Made by a program: the position numbers and the translations under genes. Below the pieces are notes generated by a model that was given only the letters and a program-made list of their open reading frames with translations, did not search any database and had not been told where the DNA came from. From assembly GCF_004345735.1 (NCBI RefSeq), contig NZ_SLXL01000002.1, forward strand, positions 62,001 through 126,000: a stretch of DNA of 64,000 nucleotides, written 5' to 3'. The DNA is from Rhodovulum adriaticum (GTDB lineage: Bacteria > Pseudomonadota > Alphaproteobacteria > Rhodobacterales > Rhodobacteraceae). Of this stretch, positions 22,280-33,325 are shown piece by piece; the first letter of the stretch is position 1, and each line of letters opens with the position of its first letter.

Positions 22280-23428
22280 CTACCCCCGGATGGTCGAGTG
22301 TTGCACAGGATACTGCGCATGGAAACGTGCGCGCAGGATCAGCGTCCACAGCGTGATCGCGCCCAGTTGGTGCACGACGGCGATCTGCCACTGTGCGGCA
22401 AACAGGATCGTACCGATCCCCAACCCCGCCTGTACCAGCGCCATCCCGGCAATCATGTCAAAGGCCCGCCGCGTGCGCCGATAGACGCTGCGCCGCCCCA
22501 CCAGCCATGTCGCCAGCCCCAGCAGAACCACCAGATAGCCGTTCATCCGGTGCAGGAATTGCACCAGCCCGTGGTTTTCAAAGAAGTTGCGCCAGATCGG
22601 TTCGATGTAGAACGGATCAGGCGGGAAGAAGCCGCCCGCCATCATCGGCCAGTCCGTATAGGTGCGCCCGGCGTAAAGCCCCGCCACCTGCGACCCCAGC
22701 AGGATCTGCAGGAACACCAACAGCATCAGCGCCGTGGCCATGCGGAAGCTGCCCGCCTCGCGCGCGCGGCGGGCCTGCAGCAACTCTGCCTCGCTGCGGC
22801 CCAGCTTGAACACGAACCAGGCGGTCACGCCCAGCAGCGAAAAGCCGAACCCCAGGTGCAGCAGCATCCGGTAGGACAGAAAATCGAAGGGCGGCGGCGC
22901 AACCCCCGCGCCCCCCAGCACCCAGTCGGCCGTGCCGACCAGCAGGATCAACAGCCCCAAACCCAACAGCCGCAGCGTCCAGCCCTTGGGCATCTTGCGC
23001 GCAGCCAAGAAGAACAGGAAACCGACGGCCCACAAAAACAGCGCGGTCGGCGCCAGTTGCCGCGATCCCCACCCCCACCAGAAGGCCAGCTGGAATTCGT
23101 CCAGCCCCATGCCGTGGGCCTCGCCCCGCCAGGCGGCGGACCCGCGAAAACGCTCGAACGCGGCCAGCCAGTCGGCCGGGTCCAACGGCGGCAGCGCCCC
23201 GAACAGCGGGTTCCAGTTCGGCATCGGCAGCAGCATTTCGGTCAGGCGTGCAAACGCCCCGATGATCAGCATCGCGGCGACCACCAGGAACAGCAGCATC
23301 AGCCACAGGCGCACCGCGCCGCGCGCGCCCCGGCGTGCCGCGCGGTCGATCGCACCCGGCTGGGCCACTGGCCGCTCGCGCGGGGTTTCGGTGCCGACCT
23401 CCTCGAAGATATTCCGCTTCTTGGTCAT
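22280..23428 (-). CDS. ctaA: COX15/CtaA-family protein with a substituted N-terminal active-site motif
   Basis: Heme A synthase is an inner-membrane enzyme that oxidises heme O to heme A for aa3 oxidases. The 382-residue protein aligns by eye along its length with alphaproteobacterial CtaA and keeps three ligand histidines: H191 (SYRMLLHLG), H293 (QFLHRMNGY) and H353 (VVHQL). The first conserved motif is changed: the usual EWGHRQLGR reads GWGSRQLAP (residues 119-127), losing the catalytic Glu and the first heme-ligand His. The usual TDSGLSITEW loop reads TEMLLPMPNW (63-72). Reading frame and helices are intact, so this is substitution rather than frameshift. It may be an inactive or repurposed paralogue; heme A synthesis should not be assumed. 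Confidence 0.85.
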   Translation of the reverse strand: MTKKRNIFEEVGTETPRERPVAQPGAIDRAARRGARGAVRLWLMLLFLVVAAMLIIGAFARLTEMLLPMPNWNPLFGALPPLDPADWLAAFERFRGSAAWRGEAHGMGLDEFQLAFWWGWGSRQLAPTALFLWAVGFLFFLAARKMPKGWTLRLLGLGLLILLVGTADWVLGGAGVAPPPFDFLSYRMLLHLGFGFSLLGVTAWFVFKLGRSEAELLQARRAREAGSFRMATALMLLVFLQILLGSQVAGLYAGRTYTDWPMMAGGFFPPDPFYIEPIWRNFFENHGLVQFLHRMNGYLVVLLGLATWLVGRRSVYRRTRRAFDMIAGMALVQAGLGIGTILFAAQWQIAVVHQLGAITLWTLILRARFHAQYPVQHSTIRG

Positions 23429-23505
23429 GGTATGTCCTTTCGGGCGCGGGATCGCGCGCGTCGGATATCGGATGCAGAGTAGGGCCCGGGCCGGGTCGCT
23501 TCAAG

Positions 23506-24243
23506 TCACCGCCCGTCGCCGCGTCCCCGTGTCAATTGCCGCAGCAGCCCGTGAAACACCTGCACATCGGCCCGCGTCAGGGGCATCCGGCTCCACAAAT
23601 TGCGCAGGGTGCGCTTCATGCCCGGCGCCTTGGTTTCAGGGAAGAAGAAGCCGGCCTCGTCCAGGCGGGTCTCGTAATGCTCGGCCAGTTTCTCGACCTC
23701 CAGCGCGCTGGCGGGTTCGGCACCGGCCATTTCGATCCGCTCGGGGATGATGCCGGGCGTGCCGCGCCGCCATTCATAGGCGGTCAGCAACACGCATTGC
23801 GCCAGGTTCAGCGAGAAGAATTCCGGGTTCACCGGCACCGTGATGATGGCGTTGGCCCGCACGATGTCCTCGTTTTCCAGGCCCGCGCGTTCGGGGCCGA
23901 ACAGAACGGCCACGCGGCGCCCCTGGGCGATCATGCCGCGGGCCTCTTGCATGGCCTGTTCGGGGGTCACCACGGGTTTGGTCAGACCACGGGTACGGGC
24001 GGTGGTGGCGTAGACATAATCGCAATCGGCCACCGCCGCCGCCGTGTCGGCGAAGATGCCGGCCTGGTCCAACAGCCGCCCCGCCCCGCTGGCCAGCGCC
24101 ACCGCGCGGGGGTTGGGCCAGCCGTCGCGCGGCTCGACCATGCGCATCCGGTCCAGCCCGAAATTCCACATCGCGCGCGCGGCGGCGCCGATATTCTCGC
24201 CCATCTGGGGGCGGACAAGGACAAAGGCGGGCTGATCGGTCAT
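23506..24243 (-). CDS. TrmJ-like SPOUT RNA 2'-O-methyltransferase
   Basis: The 245-residue protein has the SPOUT knot pattern: PAFVLVRPQMGENIGAAARAM at the start, VAVLFGPERAGLENEDI in the middle and IITVPVNPEFFSLNLAQCVLLTAYEW at the SAM site. These are the three SpoU motifs, and the N-terminal arginine and asparagine are in place. TrmJ methylates the ribose at position 32 of tRNAs; the exact target here is inferred from family. A C-terminal helical extension is present. It is upstream of ctaA on the same strand with a 77-base gap. Confidence 0.88.
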   Translation of the reverse strand: MTDQPAFVLVRPQMGENIGAAARAMWNFGLDRMRMVEPRDGWPNPRAVALASGAGRLLDQAGIFADTAAAVADCDYVYATTARTRGLTKPVVTPEQAMQEARGMIAQGRRVAVLFGPERAGLENEDIVRANAIITVPVNPEFFSLNLAQCVLLTAYEWRRGTPGIIPERIEMAGAEPASALEVEKLAEHYETRLDEAGFFFPETKAPGMKRTLRNLWSRMPLTRADVQVFHGLLRQLTRGRGDGR

Positions 24244-24359
24244 GGCGGCTCCGGCGCTGGCATCGCCGGGGTGATACGCGCGGCCCCCGCCCTGCGCAAG
24301 TCATGGTCAAGCCCGAGATTCCCCGCTATAGCGGCCCCGCAGGACAAATGGAGAGAGCC

Positions 24360-24980
24360 ATGGCCGAGCGCGAATTGCCGCAAATCTACCTTGTCACGCC
24401 GCCCGCCTTCGAGCTGGAGACATTCGTGCCGCGTCTTTCGGCGGTTCTGGACGCCCACCCGGTGGCCTGCCTGCGCCTGTCCATGGCTGGCCACGACGAG
24501 GACATGGTTTCCCGCGCTGCCGACGCCCTGCGCGAAACCGTCCACGCCCGCGATATCCCACTGGTGATCGACAGCCATATCGCCCTGGTCGAACGGCTGG
24601 GCCTGGACGGGGTTCACCTGCCCGACGGTGCCCGGCGCGTGCGCAAGACGCGCGAGGCCCTGGGCAGCGACGCCATCATCGGCGCCTATTGCGGCACCTC
24701 ACGCCATGACGGGATGAACGCGGGCGAGGCCGGGGCCGATTACATCGCCTTCGGCCCGGTCGGGGCCAGCGGGCTGGGAGACGGCACCCAGGCCCAGCAC
24801 GATCTGTTCGCCTGGTGGTCGGACATGATCGAACTGCCCGTGGTGGCCGAGGGCGCGCTGGATGTCGAAACGGTAGCCCGGCTGGCCCCCATCACCGATT
24901 TCTTCGCCGTGGGCGAAGAGATCTGGCGCGAGGACGATGCCGCCGCCGCCCTGGGAACCCTGATCGCGGCGATGGGCTGA
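24360..24980 (+). CDS. ThiE-like thiamine phosphate synthase family protein
   Basis: The 206-residue TIM-barrel protein shows IYLVTPPAFELETF at strand 1, VIDSHIALVERLGLDGVHLPDG, the phosphate-loop-like IIGAYCGTSRHDGMNAGEAGADYIAFGPV and VVAEGALDVETVARL. True ThiE usually has a CH(S/D) loop, and this member reads YCGTSRHD, so it may be a ThiE-like paralogue rather than the biosynthetic enzyme. A clear GGAGAGAG precedes the ATG at 24360; an ATG 12 bases earlier is less well placed. No thiamine riboswitch was seen upstream. Confidence 0.78.
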   Translation: MAERELPQIYLVTPPAFELETFVPRLSAVLDAHPVACLRLSMAGHDEDMVSRAADALRETVHARDIPLVIDSHIALVERLGLDGVHLPDGARRVRKTREALGSDAIIGAYCGTSRHDGMNAGEAGADYIAFGPVGASGLGDGTQAQHDLFAWWSDMIELPVVAEGALDVETVARLAPITDFFAVGEEIWREDDAAAALGTLIAAMG

Positions 24981-25001
24981 CGCGCCCGCGCGGAACGCAG
25001 C

Positions 25002-25817
25002 TCAGCCCGGCAGGGCGCTGCGCACAGCCTCTTCGCAGGCTTTGGCCAGCGCCTTGCGGTCGGGAAAATCGGCCACGCGCAACGGGGTGTGATAGATCAC
25101 CTCGACCCCGCCCTGGGGTTTGGCGGCCAGCACCTTCAGCAGATGCGCGCCGAACCCCATCTCACCCCACCAGCCATAAAAGGCCGGATGCTGGCCCGAA
25201 GGCGCGGTATAGACCACCGTCACCGGCTGAATATGCAGGATGTCGCGCAGGCCGGGGGTCAAGAAGGCCGCAAACAACGTCGTCTTGAAGGGCAGAACAC
25301 GCCGCCCGTCGGTCGATGTACCCTCTGGGAAGAACAGCAGCTTGTGACCGGCCTTCAGCCGCTCTTCGAACAGGTTGGCATGGGCCTTGGCCTCGCGCCG
25401 GTCGCGGTTGATGAACAATGTGCCCGTGGCCCGCGCCAGCCAGCCGATCCCGGGCCAGGACGCGACCTCGGCCTTGGATACGAAATAGACCCGCTTGCGC
25501 GCGTTCAGGGTAAAGATGTCCAGCCAGGACGCATGGTTGGCCACCACCGCGCCGCGTGCGCGCATCTGCCGGCCCTGCACCCGATAGCGAATGCCCAGGA
25601 TGACAAAGGCCATGCGGCAGACGAATTGCGTGATGAAAGGGGTCACGGGCCGATGCCAGCCAAAGATCGGCCGTTCCACCAGCCGCACCAGCAGCAACAG
25701 CCCCAGACAGCCAAAGGTGACGATCCCCAGCACCGCGCCCCGCCAGGCGATGCGCAGCCAGCCCGCCGCCGTGATCGGCGGATCCGCGGGCGGCGCGGCC
25801 CCGTTCCAGGGGGTCAT
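25002..25817 (-). CDS. olsA: Lyso-ornithine lipid O-acyltransferase
   Basis: OlsA transfers a second acyl chain to lyso-ornithine lipid at the inner membrane. The 271-residue PlsC-family protein has an N-terminal hydrophobic helix (AVLGIVTFGCLGLLLLVRLV), the HX4D motif in VVANHASWLDIF, the acyl-acceptor segment FINRDRREAKAHANLF and the FPEGTSTDGRRVLPFK motif. The assignment to OlsA rather than general PlsC rests on its four-base overlap with olsB. The pair makes a phosphorus-free membrane lipid. Confidence 0.9.
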   Translation of the reverse strand: MTPWNGAAPPADPPITAAGWLRIAWRGAVLGIVTFGCLGLLLLVRLVERPIFGWHRPVTPFITQFVCRMAFVILGIRYRVQGRQMRARGAVVANHASWLDIFTLNARKRVYFVSKAEVASWPGIGWLARATGTLFINRDRREAKAHANLFEERLKAGHKLLFFPEGTSTDGRRVLPFKTTLFAAFLTPGLRDILHIQPVTVVYTAPSGQHPAFYGWWGEMGFGAHLLKVLAAKPQGGVEVIYHTPLRVADFPDRKALAKACEEAVRSALPG

Positions 25818-26590
25818 CCGCGCCCCCGCGTGTAGCGGCTGCGCGCCGCGGCGTTCATCCGTGACGTGTCCATCACCAGACAGACATCGGTGGTGTTGAA
25901 GGCGTGATCGACGAACGCCCCCTCGCCCACGAAACCGCCCAGGCGCAGATAGGCCTTTATCAGGTGCGGCATGGCCAGCATGGCGCGCTTGCGGTCGATG
26001 CCCGCCTCTTCCATCAGGTCCATGCGCTGGAAATGCTCTGGCCGCACGCGCACCCGCAAGGGTTCGGGGGCAAGATAGCGATGGTGCAAATAGGACAGCG
26101 GTTCGGCCAGCGCATCCAGGTCGGTGCCGTGGAAACTGGCCACGCCGAACAGCACCTCGATCCCGCGTTCAAGCACGTAATCGGCCAGCCCGTTCCATAG
26201 ATGATAAAGCGCCATGCCCCCGCGATAGTCGCGATGCACGCAGGACCGGCCCAGCTCCAGCAGCTTGCGGCCGCTGTCCTTCAGCGCGGTCAGGTCGTAT
26301 TCATCCTCGGAATAGAACTTGCCCAGGCGCGCGGCGCCCTCGTCCGTCAGCAGCCGGTAGACGCCCACGACATGATCCAGCGCGGCGGCATCCCGGCGGG
26401 GGTCGATCAGCAACAGGTGGTCGTAATGGGGATCGTATTCGTCCCGCTCCAGCCGCGCCTCGTGGTCCACAAGGGGGCCATCGCCGCCCAGTTCCTCGAC
26501 AAAGATGGCATAGCGCAGGCGCTGCGCGGCGCGCAGGTCGTCGTCGGTTTCCGCCAGCTTCAGCTGGAAATGATCCTCGGGCAGGTGCAT
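25814..26590 (-). CDS. olsB: L-ornithine N-alpha-acyltransferase
   Basis: OlsB uses 3-hydroxyacyl-ACP to acylate ornithine, the first step of ornithine-lipid synthesis. The 258-residue protein begins with the GNAT-like block AAQRLRYAIFVEELGGDGPLVDHEARLERDEYDPHYDHLLLID, followed by VGVYRLLTDEGAARLGKFYSEDEYDL, LELGRSCVHRDYRGGMALYHLW and a C-terminal LGGFVGEGAFVDHAFNTTDVCLVMD. All are typical of the family. It overlaps olsA, and a DUF3553 gene lies upstream on the same strand. A CtrA-type box is about 93 bases before the start. Confidence 0.94.
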   Translation of the reverse strand: MHLPEDHFQLKLAETDDDLRAAQRLRYAIFVEELGGDGPLVDHEARLERDEYDPHYDHLLLIDPRRDAAALDHVVGVYRLLTDEGAARLGKFYSEDEYDLTALKDSGRKLLELGRSCVHRDYRGGMALYHLWNGLADYVLERGIEVLFGVASFHGTDLDALAEPLSYLHHRYLAPEPLRVRVRPEHFQRMDLMEEAGIDRKRAMLAMPHLIKAYLRLGGFVGEGAFVDHAFNTTDVCLVMDTSRMNAAARSRYTRGRG

Positions 26591-26682
26591 GGGCGGGGCT
26601 CTTGCCGGTTTCGGGCCTTTGCGCGCCTTCTAGGGGGCGGGCGTTTCAGTTGCAACAGCGCGCCCTGACGCGGGCCAGCATG

Positions 26683-26698
26683 TTAAGCCCGTGTTAAC
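26683..26698. promoter_or_regulatory. CtrA-type binding box (TTAA-N7-TTAAC) upstream of olsB
   Basis: TTAA is followed by exactly seven bases and TTAAC, and a G precedes the first half, so the site is palindromic (GTTAA on the other strand). This matches the full CtrA consensus of alphaproteobacteria. It lies between the DUF3553 stop and the olsB start, about 93 bases from the latter. Confidence 0.65.
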
Positions 26699-26729
26699 AG
26701 TCTTGCGCAACCCTGCCCCGACCAGCCCC

Positions 26730-26912
26730 TTACACATCATGGACCGGCATGAGCTCAACCTGCGCCCCGTCGATCACGACCTTGCCCATCTCGCGGAAAT
26801 TGACCGTTATCCGCCCGCCGATCACCGATTGCACCTGCCCCAGACCCCAATCGGGCTGGCCGGGATGGCGCACGATCATGCCGGGTTCCAGAATGGTGTT
26901 GAGGGGCAGCAT
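26730..26912 (-). CDS. DUF3553 domain protein (60 residues)
   Basis: The short protein MLPLNTILEPGMIVRHPG continues with QPDWGLGQVQSVIGGRITVNF, matching the small beta-barrel-like DUF3553 family (KOW-like, with GxV and WGxGxV turns). The start has AGGAGAG seven bases upstream. It is only 30 bases from the divergent chpT ATG, so the two promoters must overlap within the genes. The molecular role is unknown; relatives often neighbour chpT in this order. Confidence 0.8.
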   Translation of the reverse strand: MLPLNTILEPGMIVRHPGQPDWGLGQVQSVIGGRITVNFREMGKVVIDGAQVELMPVHDV

Positions 26913-26942
26913 CGGGCACTCTCCTGTGCAGGGGGACACAAC

Positions 26943-27539
26943 ATGACAGACCTTGCCGCGCTGGTGGGATCGCGCATCTGCCACGATCTAGTTAACCCTT
27001 TGGGTGCAATCGGCAATGGCCTTGAACTGCTGCGGATGCAGGACGTGGCGATGACCGACTCCGAGGAAATGGCCTTGATCGGCGAAAGCATGGCGAACGC
27101 CACCGCCCGGCTGCGGCTGCTGCGCCTGGCCTTCGGCGCCGCGCCCGAGGGCGCCGAGGTGTCCGGCCCGGATGTCGCTGCGATGCTGGACACGCTCTAC
27201 GGCCAGGGGCGGCTGAGGGTCGCAGTGAACCTGCCGCCCGCCCTGCCGCGATGGCAGGCGCGATTGGCGATGCTGGGGCTGCTTTGTGCCGAAACCGCCC
27301 TGCCGCGCGGGGGAACACTGTGGCTGACCGTCGGTGCGATAGATGCCGAGATGTCGGCAAAGGGACCGCGCGTCGCCTTGCCCCCCGATCTGTGGCGCCC
27401 CCTGTCCGATGGTCCGGCCCCCGCCCGGAACCTGACCCCGGCAGAGGTACAGTTCGCCCTGTTCCCCACTGCCCTGGCAGCGGCCGGGCGCACCCTGGCC
27501 ATCGCGCAGGAGCAAGACGGTTTCAGCCTGCGGTTCTAG
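26943..27539 (+). CDS. chpT: Histidine phosphotransferase ChpT
   Basis: ChpT is the phosphotransfer protein that passes phosphate from the CckA hybrid kinase to CtrA and CpdR, controlling cell cycle, motility and gene-transfer-agent genes in alphaproteobacteria. The 198-residue protein has the phospho-accepting H14 in SRICHDLVNPLGAIGNG, the second helix-bundle strand LIGESMANATARLRLLRLAFG and a degenerate HATPase-like C-terminal half. The GTG/ATG choice is clear: ATG after GGGGGACACAAC. No ctrA or cckA is within the window. Confidence 0.92.
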   Translation: MTDLAALVGSRICHDLVNPLGAIGNGLELLRMQDVAMTDSEEMALIGESMANATARLRLLRLAFGAAPEGAEVSGPDVAAMLDTLYGQGRLRVAVNLPPALPRWQARLAMLGLLCAETALPRGGTLWLTVGAIDAEMSAKGPRVALPPDLWRPLSDGPAPARNLTPAEVQFALFPTALAAAGRTLAIAQEQDGFSLRF

Positions 27540-27546
27540 CCCGGCA

Positions 27547-28808
27547 TCAGGGGCGGACGGTCCCCGCCCCCTCGACCAGGTACTTGAAGCTGGTCAGTTG
27601 CACCGCGCCCACCGGGCCGCGGGCGTGCAGCTTGCCCGTGGCAATCCCGATCTCGGCACCCATCCCGAACTCGCCCCCATCCGCGAACTGGGTAGAGGCA
27701 TTGCGCATCAGGATCGCGCTGTCCAACCGTTCGAAGAACCGCGCCGCCGCCGCGTGGTCCTCGGTCAGGATCGCATCGGTGTGTCCCGATCCATGGGTGC
27801 GGATATGGGCAATCGCCCCGTCGATGTCGTCAACGACCTTGGCGGCGATATCCATGTCCAGATATTCGCGCCCCCAATCGTCGTTATGCGCGGGGATCGT
27901 TCCGGGCAGGCGGGACAGCGTTTCATCCGCGTGCACCCGCACGCCTGCCGCCACCAGCGCAGCCACCAGATCGGTGCCCAGCGTATCGGCCACCTCGCGA
28001 TGCACCAGCAGGCACTCGGCCGCGCCGCAAATGCCGGTGCGCCGGGTCTTGGCGTTCAGCACCACGTCCAGCGCCTTTTGCGGATCGGCGGCCTTGTCGA
28101 CATAGACATGCACGATCCCTTCGAGATGGGCAAAGACCGGCACCCGCGCCTCGCGCTGGACCAGCCCGACCAACCCCTTGCCGCCACGGGGCACGATCAC
28201 GTCGATCGTGTCGGTCATGGTCAACATCCGGGCCACCGCCGCGCGGTCGCGGGTGGGCACGCGCAGGATCGCATCCGCGGGCAGGCCCGCCGCGCGCAGC
28301 CCGTCCACCAGGCAGGCATGCAGAACGCCAGAGGAGTGGAAGCTTTCGGACCCGCCGCGCAGGATCACCGCATTGCCCGCCTTCAGGCACAGCGCGCCTG
28401 CATCCGCCGTCACGTTGGGGCGGCTTTCGTAGATCACCCCGATCACACCCAGCGGCGTGCGCACCCGCCGGATATGTAGGCCCGAGGGCATGTCCCATTC
28501 GGCCATCACCTCGCCCACCGGGTCGGGCTGGGCGGCAACCGTGCGCAGACCCTGAACGATGGCGGCGATGCGGCCCGCGTCCAGTTTCAGCCGGTCCAGC
28601 ATCGCCGGGTTCAGCCCCTTGTCGCGGCCGAATTCCATATCCTTTTCATTGGCGGCCAGAATCTCGTCCTGCCGGGCCAGCACCGCGTCGGCGGCGGCGT
28701 TCAGCGCGGCGGTCTTGGCCTCGGCGCTGGCAAAGGCCAGATCGGCCGCGGCGGCCTTGGCGCGGCGGCCCAGATCGGCCATCAGCGCGGGAATGTCATC
28801 AGTCTCGG

Positions 28809-28812
<4 letters not shown>
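27547..28812 (-). CDS. proA: Glutamate-5-semialdehyde dehydrogenase
   Basis: ProA reduces gamma-glutamyl phosphate to glutamate semialdehyde, the second step of proline synthesis. The 421-residue aldehyde-dehydrogenase-fold protein has the NADP region [33 protein letters not shown], the catalytic Cys in [13 protein letters not shown] and the C-terminal SSRFSDG-like segment [20 protein letters not shown]. It overlaps proB by four bases (ATGA), so the two steps are translationally coupled. Typical length. Confidence 0.97.
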
Positions 28813-31476
<2,664 letters not shown>

Positions 31477-31481
31477 CCGGC

Positions 31482-32021
31482 TCAGCCCAGGCGGCGCAGA
31501 TAGGTCCAGGTCGCCACCTTGGCGCCGCGCGCCACCGACCAGGCCTCTGCATCGCCGATATAGTCGAACCCGGCATTCGTCAGCACCCGGGCAGAGCCGG
31601 GATTGTCCTGAAAAACCTCTGCAAAGATGGTTTCAGCCCCTTGCGGGTTGGCCGCGATCAGGGCGGTCACCGCCTCTGATGCGATGCCGGTATTCCAAAA
31701 GGCCGGCGCGACCCAATAGCCGATCTCGGACTGGTTGCGATCCATCCGGTCCAGCGCGATCACGCCCAGCACCTCGGACAGCCCATGGTCCGCGCCGTCC
31801 ATCACCCAGACATCCTCTGAACGCTTGGGATCCTGCGCGCGGGCGATAAAAGCCTCGGTCGCGCCGGGCGGCAGGGGATGTGGAATGGTGCGCGTGAACC
31901 GGGCCACGCGTTCGTCACCGGAATACAGGCTAAGCAGACCTGCATCCGACCGGCGAACCGGGCGCAAGCGGAACCGCTCGGCCTCGATCGTAGATAGCGC
32001 CGCCATCGTATCCTGCGACAT
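31482..32021 (-). CDS. GNAT family N-acetyltransferase (second of a tandem pair)
   Basis: The 179-residue protein (MSQDTMAALSTIEAERFRLRPVRRSD) resembles its neighbour: SEIGYWVAPAFWNTGIASEAVTALI as the acetyl-CoA loop and VFQDNPGSARVLTNAGFDYIG near the end. They are probably an old duplication. The start at 32021 has AAGGGG seven bases before it; ATG 32039 (MAKGIT) lacks a good site. It lies between rpmA and the first GNAT gene. Confidence 0.83.
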   Translation of the reverse strand: MSQDTMAALSTIEAERFRLRPVRRSDAGLLSLYSGDERVARFTRTIPHPLPPGATEAFIARAQDPKRSEDVWVMDGADHGLSEVLGVIALDRMDRNQSEIGYWVAPAFWNTGIASEAVTALIAANPQGAETIFAEVFQDNPGSARVLTNAGFDYIGDAEAWSVARGAKVATWTYLRRLG

Positions 32022-32113
32022 GGTAATCCCCTTCGCCATGGCACCCCGGAAATGCGACGGGGGACCGGCCTTGCGCCGATCCCCCTGATGTTTTCCGAAA
32101 CTGAGGGTTCGGC

Positions 32114-32383
32114 TTACTCCGCAGCCTCCGCAACCGGAAGCACGGAAATAAAGGTGCGCCCCTTGAGGCCCTTGCGGAAGTTCACAGCCCCTTCGACGGT
32201 GGCAAAGATGGTGTGATCCTTACCCATGCCCACGCCTTCGCCCGGCCAGAACTTCGTGCCGCGCTGGCGGACGATGATGTTACCGGGGATGGCCTTTTGG
32301 CCACCGTAAACCTTCACGCCGAGGCGGCGACCCGCAGAGTCGCGCCCGTTGCGCGAGGAGCCGCCTGCTTTCTTGTGTGCCAT
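32114..32383 (-). CDS. rpmA: 50S ribosomal protein L27
   Basis: L27 lies near the peptidyl-transferase centre. The 89-residue protein begins [20 protein letters not shown] and contains [39 protein letters not shown], a clear match. The N-terminus is the short bacterial type without the cleavable Firmicutes extension. It follows rplU by 24 bases on the same strand. Confidence 0.98.
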   Translation of the reverse strand: MAHKKAGGSSRNGRDSAGRRLGVKVYGGQKAIPGNIIVRQRGTKFWPGEGVGMGKDHTIFATVEGAVNFRKGLKGRTFISVLPVAEAAE

Positions 32384-32407
32384 ATCGTCTTCTCCTCTCG
32401 CTTGCGC

Positions 32408-33058
32408 TTACTTCGCCAGATCCTTGGCCTGGGCAACCCAGCCCTCTTTCTCGATCTTGCCCTTCAGGCCCATGCGGGCGTCCATCGCGTTGGCCTGTTC
32501 CGGGGTCCAGGCTGCGATCTGGGCGAACCGGGTGATCCCGGCCTCGTGGAATTTCTTTTCCATCGCCGGGCCGACGCCGGACAGCTTTTTCAGGTCATCG
32601 CCGGCCGGGGCATCTGCTGCGGGCGCTTCGGCCTTGGGGGCCTCTTCCGCTTTCGGCGCAGCTTTCGCGGCCTTCTTCGGGGCGGCGGCGGCAACGGCCG
32701 GGGCCGAAACGCTGCCCGCACCAATGGCGGCCTTCACGCCGGATTTGTCGGCACCGGATTCCAGGATCTCGGTGACGCGCAGCAGGGTCAGTTGCTGGCG
32801 GTGGCCCTTGCGGCGCTGCGAGCTGTGCTTGCGGCGGCGCTTGACGTAGTGAATGACCTTCTCGCCCTTGATCTGGTCGATCACCTCGGCCTGGACGCCG
32901 GCACCCTCGACCAGCGGGGTGCCAACCGTGGCGCCCACCATCAGGATGTCGTTGAACTGAACCGTTTCACCGGCATCGGCCGCAAGCTTTTCCACGCGCA
33001 GCAGGTCGCCCGACTGCACCTTGTACTGCTTGCCACCGGTCTTGAGGACCGCAAACAT
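32408..33058 (-). CDS. rplU: 50S ribosomal protein L21 with C-terminal helix-hairpin-helix extension
   Basis: Residues 1-103 are canonical L21 (MFAVLKTGGKQYKVQSGDLL; YVKRRRKHSSQRRKGHRQQLT). After an Ala/Pro/Lys-rich linker (about residues 125-160, AAAAPKKAAKAAPKAEEAPKA) comes a helix-hairpin-helix-like module, DDLKKLSGVGPAMEKKFHEAGITRFAQIAAWTPEQ. The total of 216 residues is double the usual length. Similar tails occur on L21 and some Nuo subunits of Rhodobacterales; their function is not known to me. The start is the universal MFAVLKTGG. Confidence 0.96.
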   Translation of the reverse strand: MFAVLKTGGKQYKVQSGDLLRVEKLAADAGETVQFNDILMVGATVGTPLVEGAGVQAEVIDQIKGEKVIHYVKRRRKHSSQRRKGHRQQLTLLRVTEILESGADKSGVKAAIGAGSVSAPAVAAAAPKKAAKAAPKAEEAPKAEAPAADAPAGDDLKKLSGVGPAMEKKFHEAGITRFAQIAAWTPEQANAMDARMGLKGKIEKEGWVAQAKDLAK

Positions 33059-33269
33059 GAGCCTTTTCCTTTTGTTCCCGCGTCCTTTGGCCCCGCCCCG
33101 TGGGACGGCGTTTCGGCATGATGCGCCTTCGGACAGCGCGCCCCTTCGGGCGATCGTTGTAAATACCAATGGCCCGAGGATTTCCCGGGCCGGAGCCGTG
33201 CATATGGGCGATTTCCCGGACCGAGTCAAGCACGGCCTGCCAGGCGCGCCCATCGCCCCAGAAAATGGG

Positions 33270-33298
33270 TTGCACCCGGATGCGCTTCGCACTAAACG
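33270..33298 (+). promoter_or_regulatory. Possible sigma-70 promoter for tRNA-Ser
   Basis: TTGCAC and TAAACG are separated by 17 bases, 27 bases before the tRNA. The -35 is good; the -10 is weak (4 of 6 at best). No other promoter-like pair stands out in this GC-rich stretch. Confidence 0.35.
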
Positions 33299-33325
33299 CT
33301 CGCTCCACAAGGCCACAGCCTTTGC

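Noticed and set aside
20614-22356. 580-codon open frame on the plus strand opposite the M32 peptidase
   Set aside because: Runs antisense to a gene with an intact zinc motif; no recognisable protein sequence.
24244-24359. Thiamine (TPP) riboswitch before the ThiE-like gene
   Set aside because: No CTGAGA or GATC-type TPP core elements in the short leader; the gene may not be biosynthetic ThiE.
26591-26700. Pho box upstream of olsB
   Set aside because: I looked for CTGTCAT-type 11-bp repeats on both strands and found only partial matches (CTGTTGCAACT), not a credible array. The clear motif there is the CtrA-type box.
31482-31490. Frameshifted fusion of the two GNAT genes
   Set aside because: Both genes have complete GNAT cores with their own starts and stops, and ribosome sites fit two separate genes.
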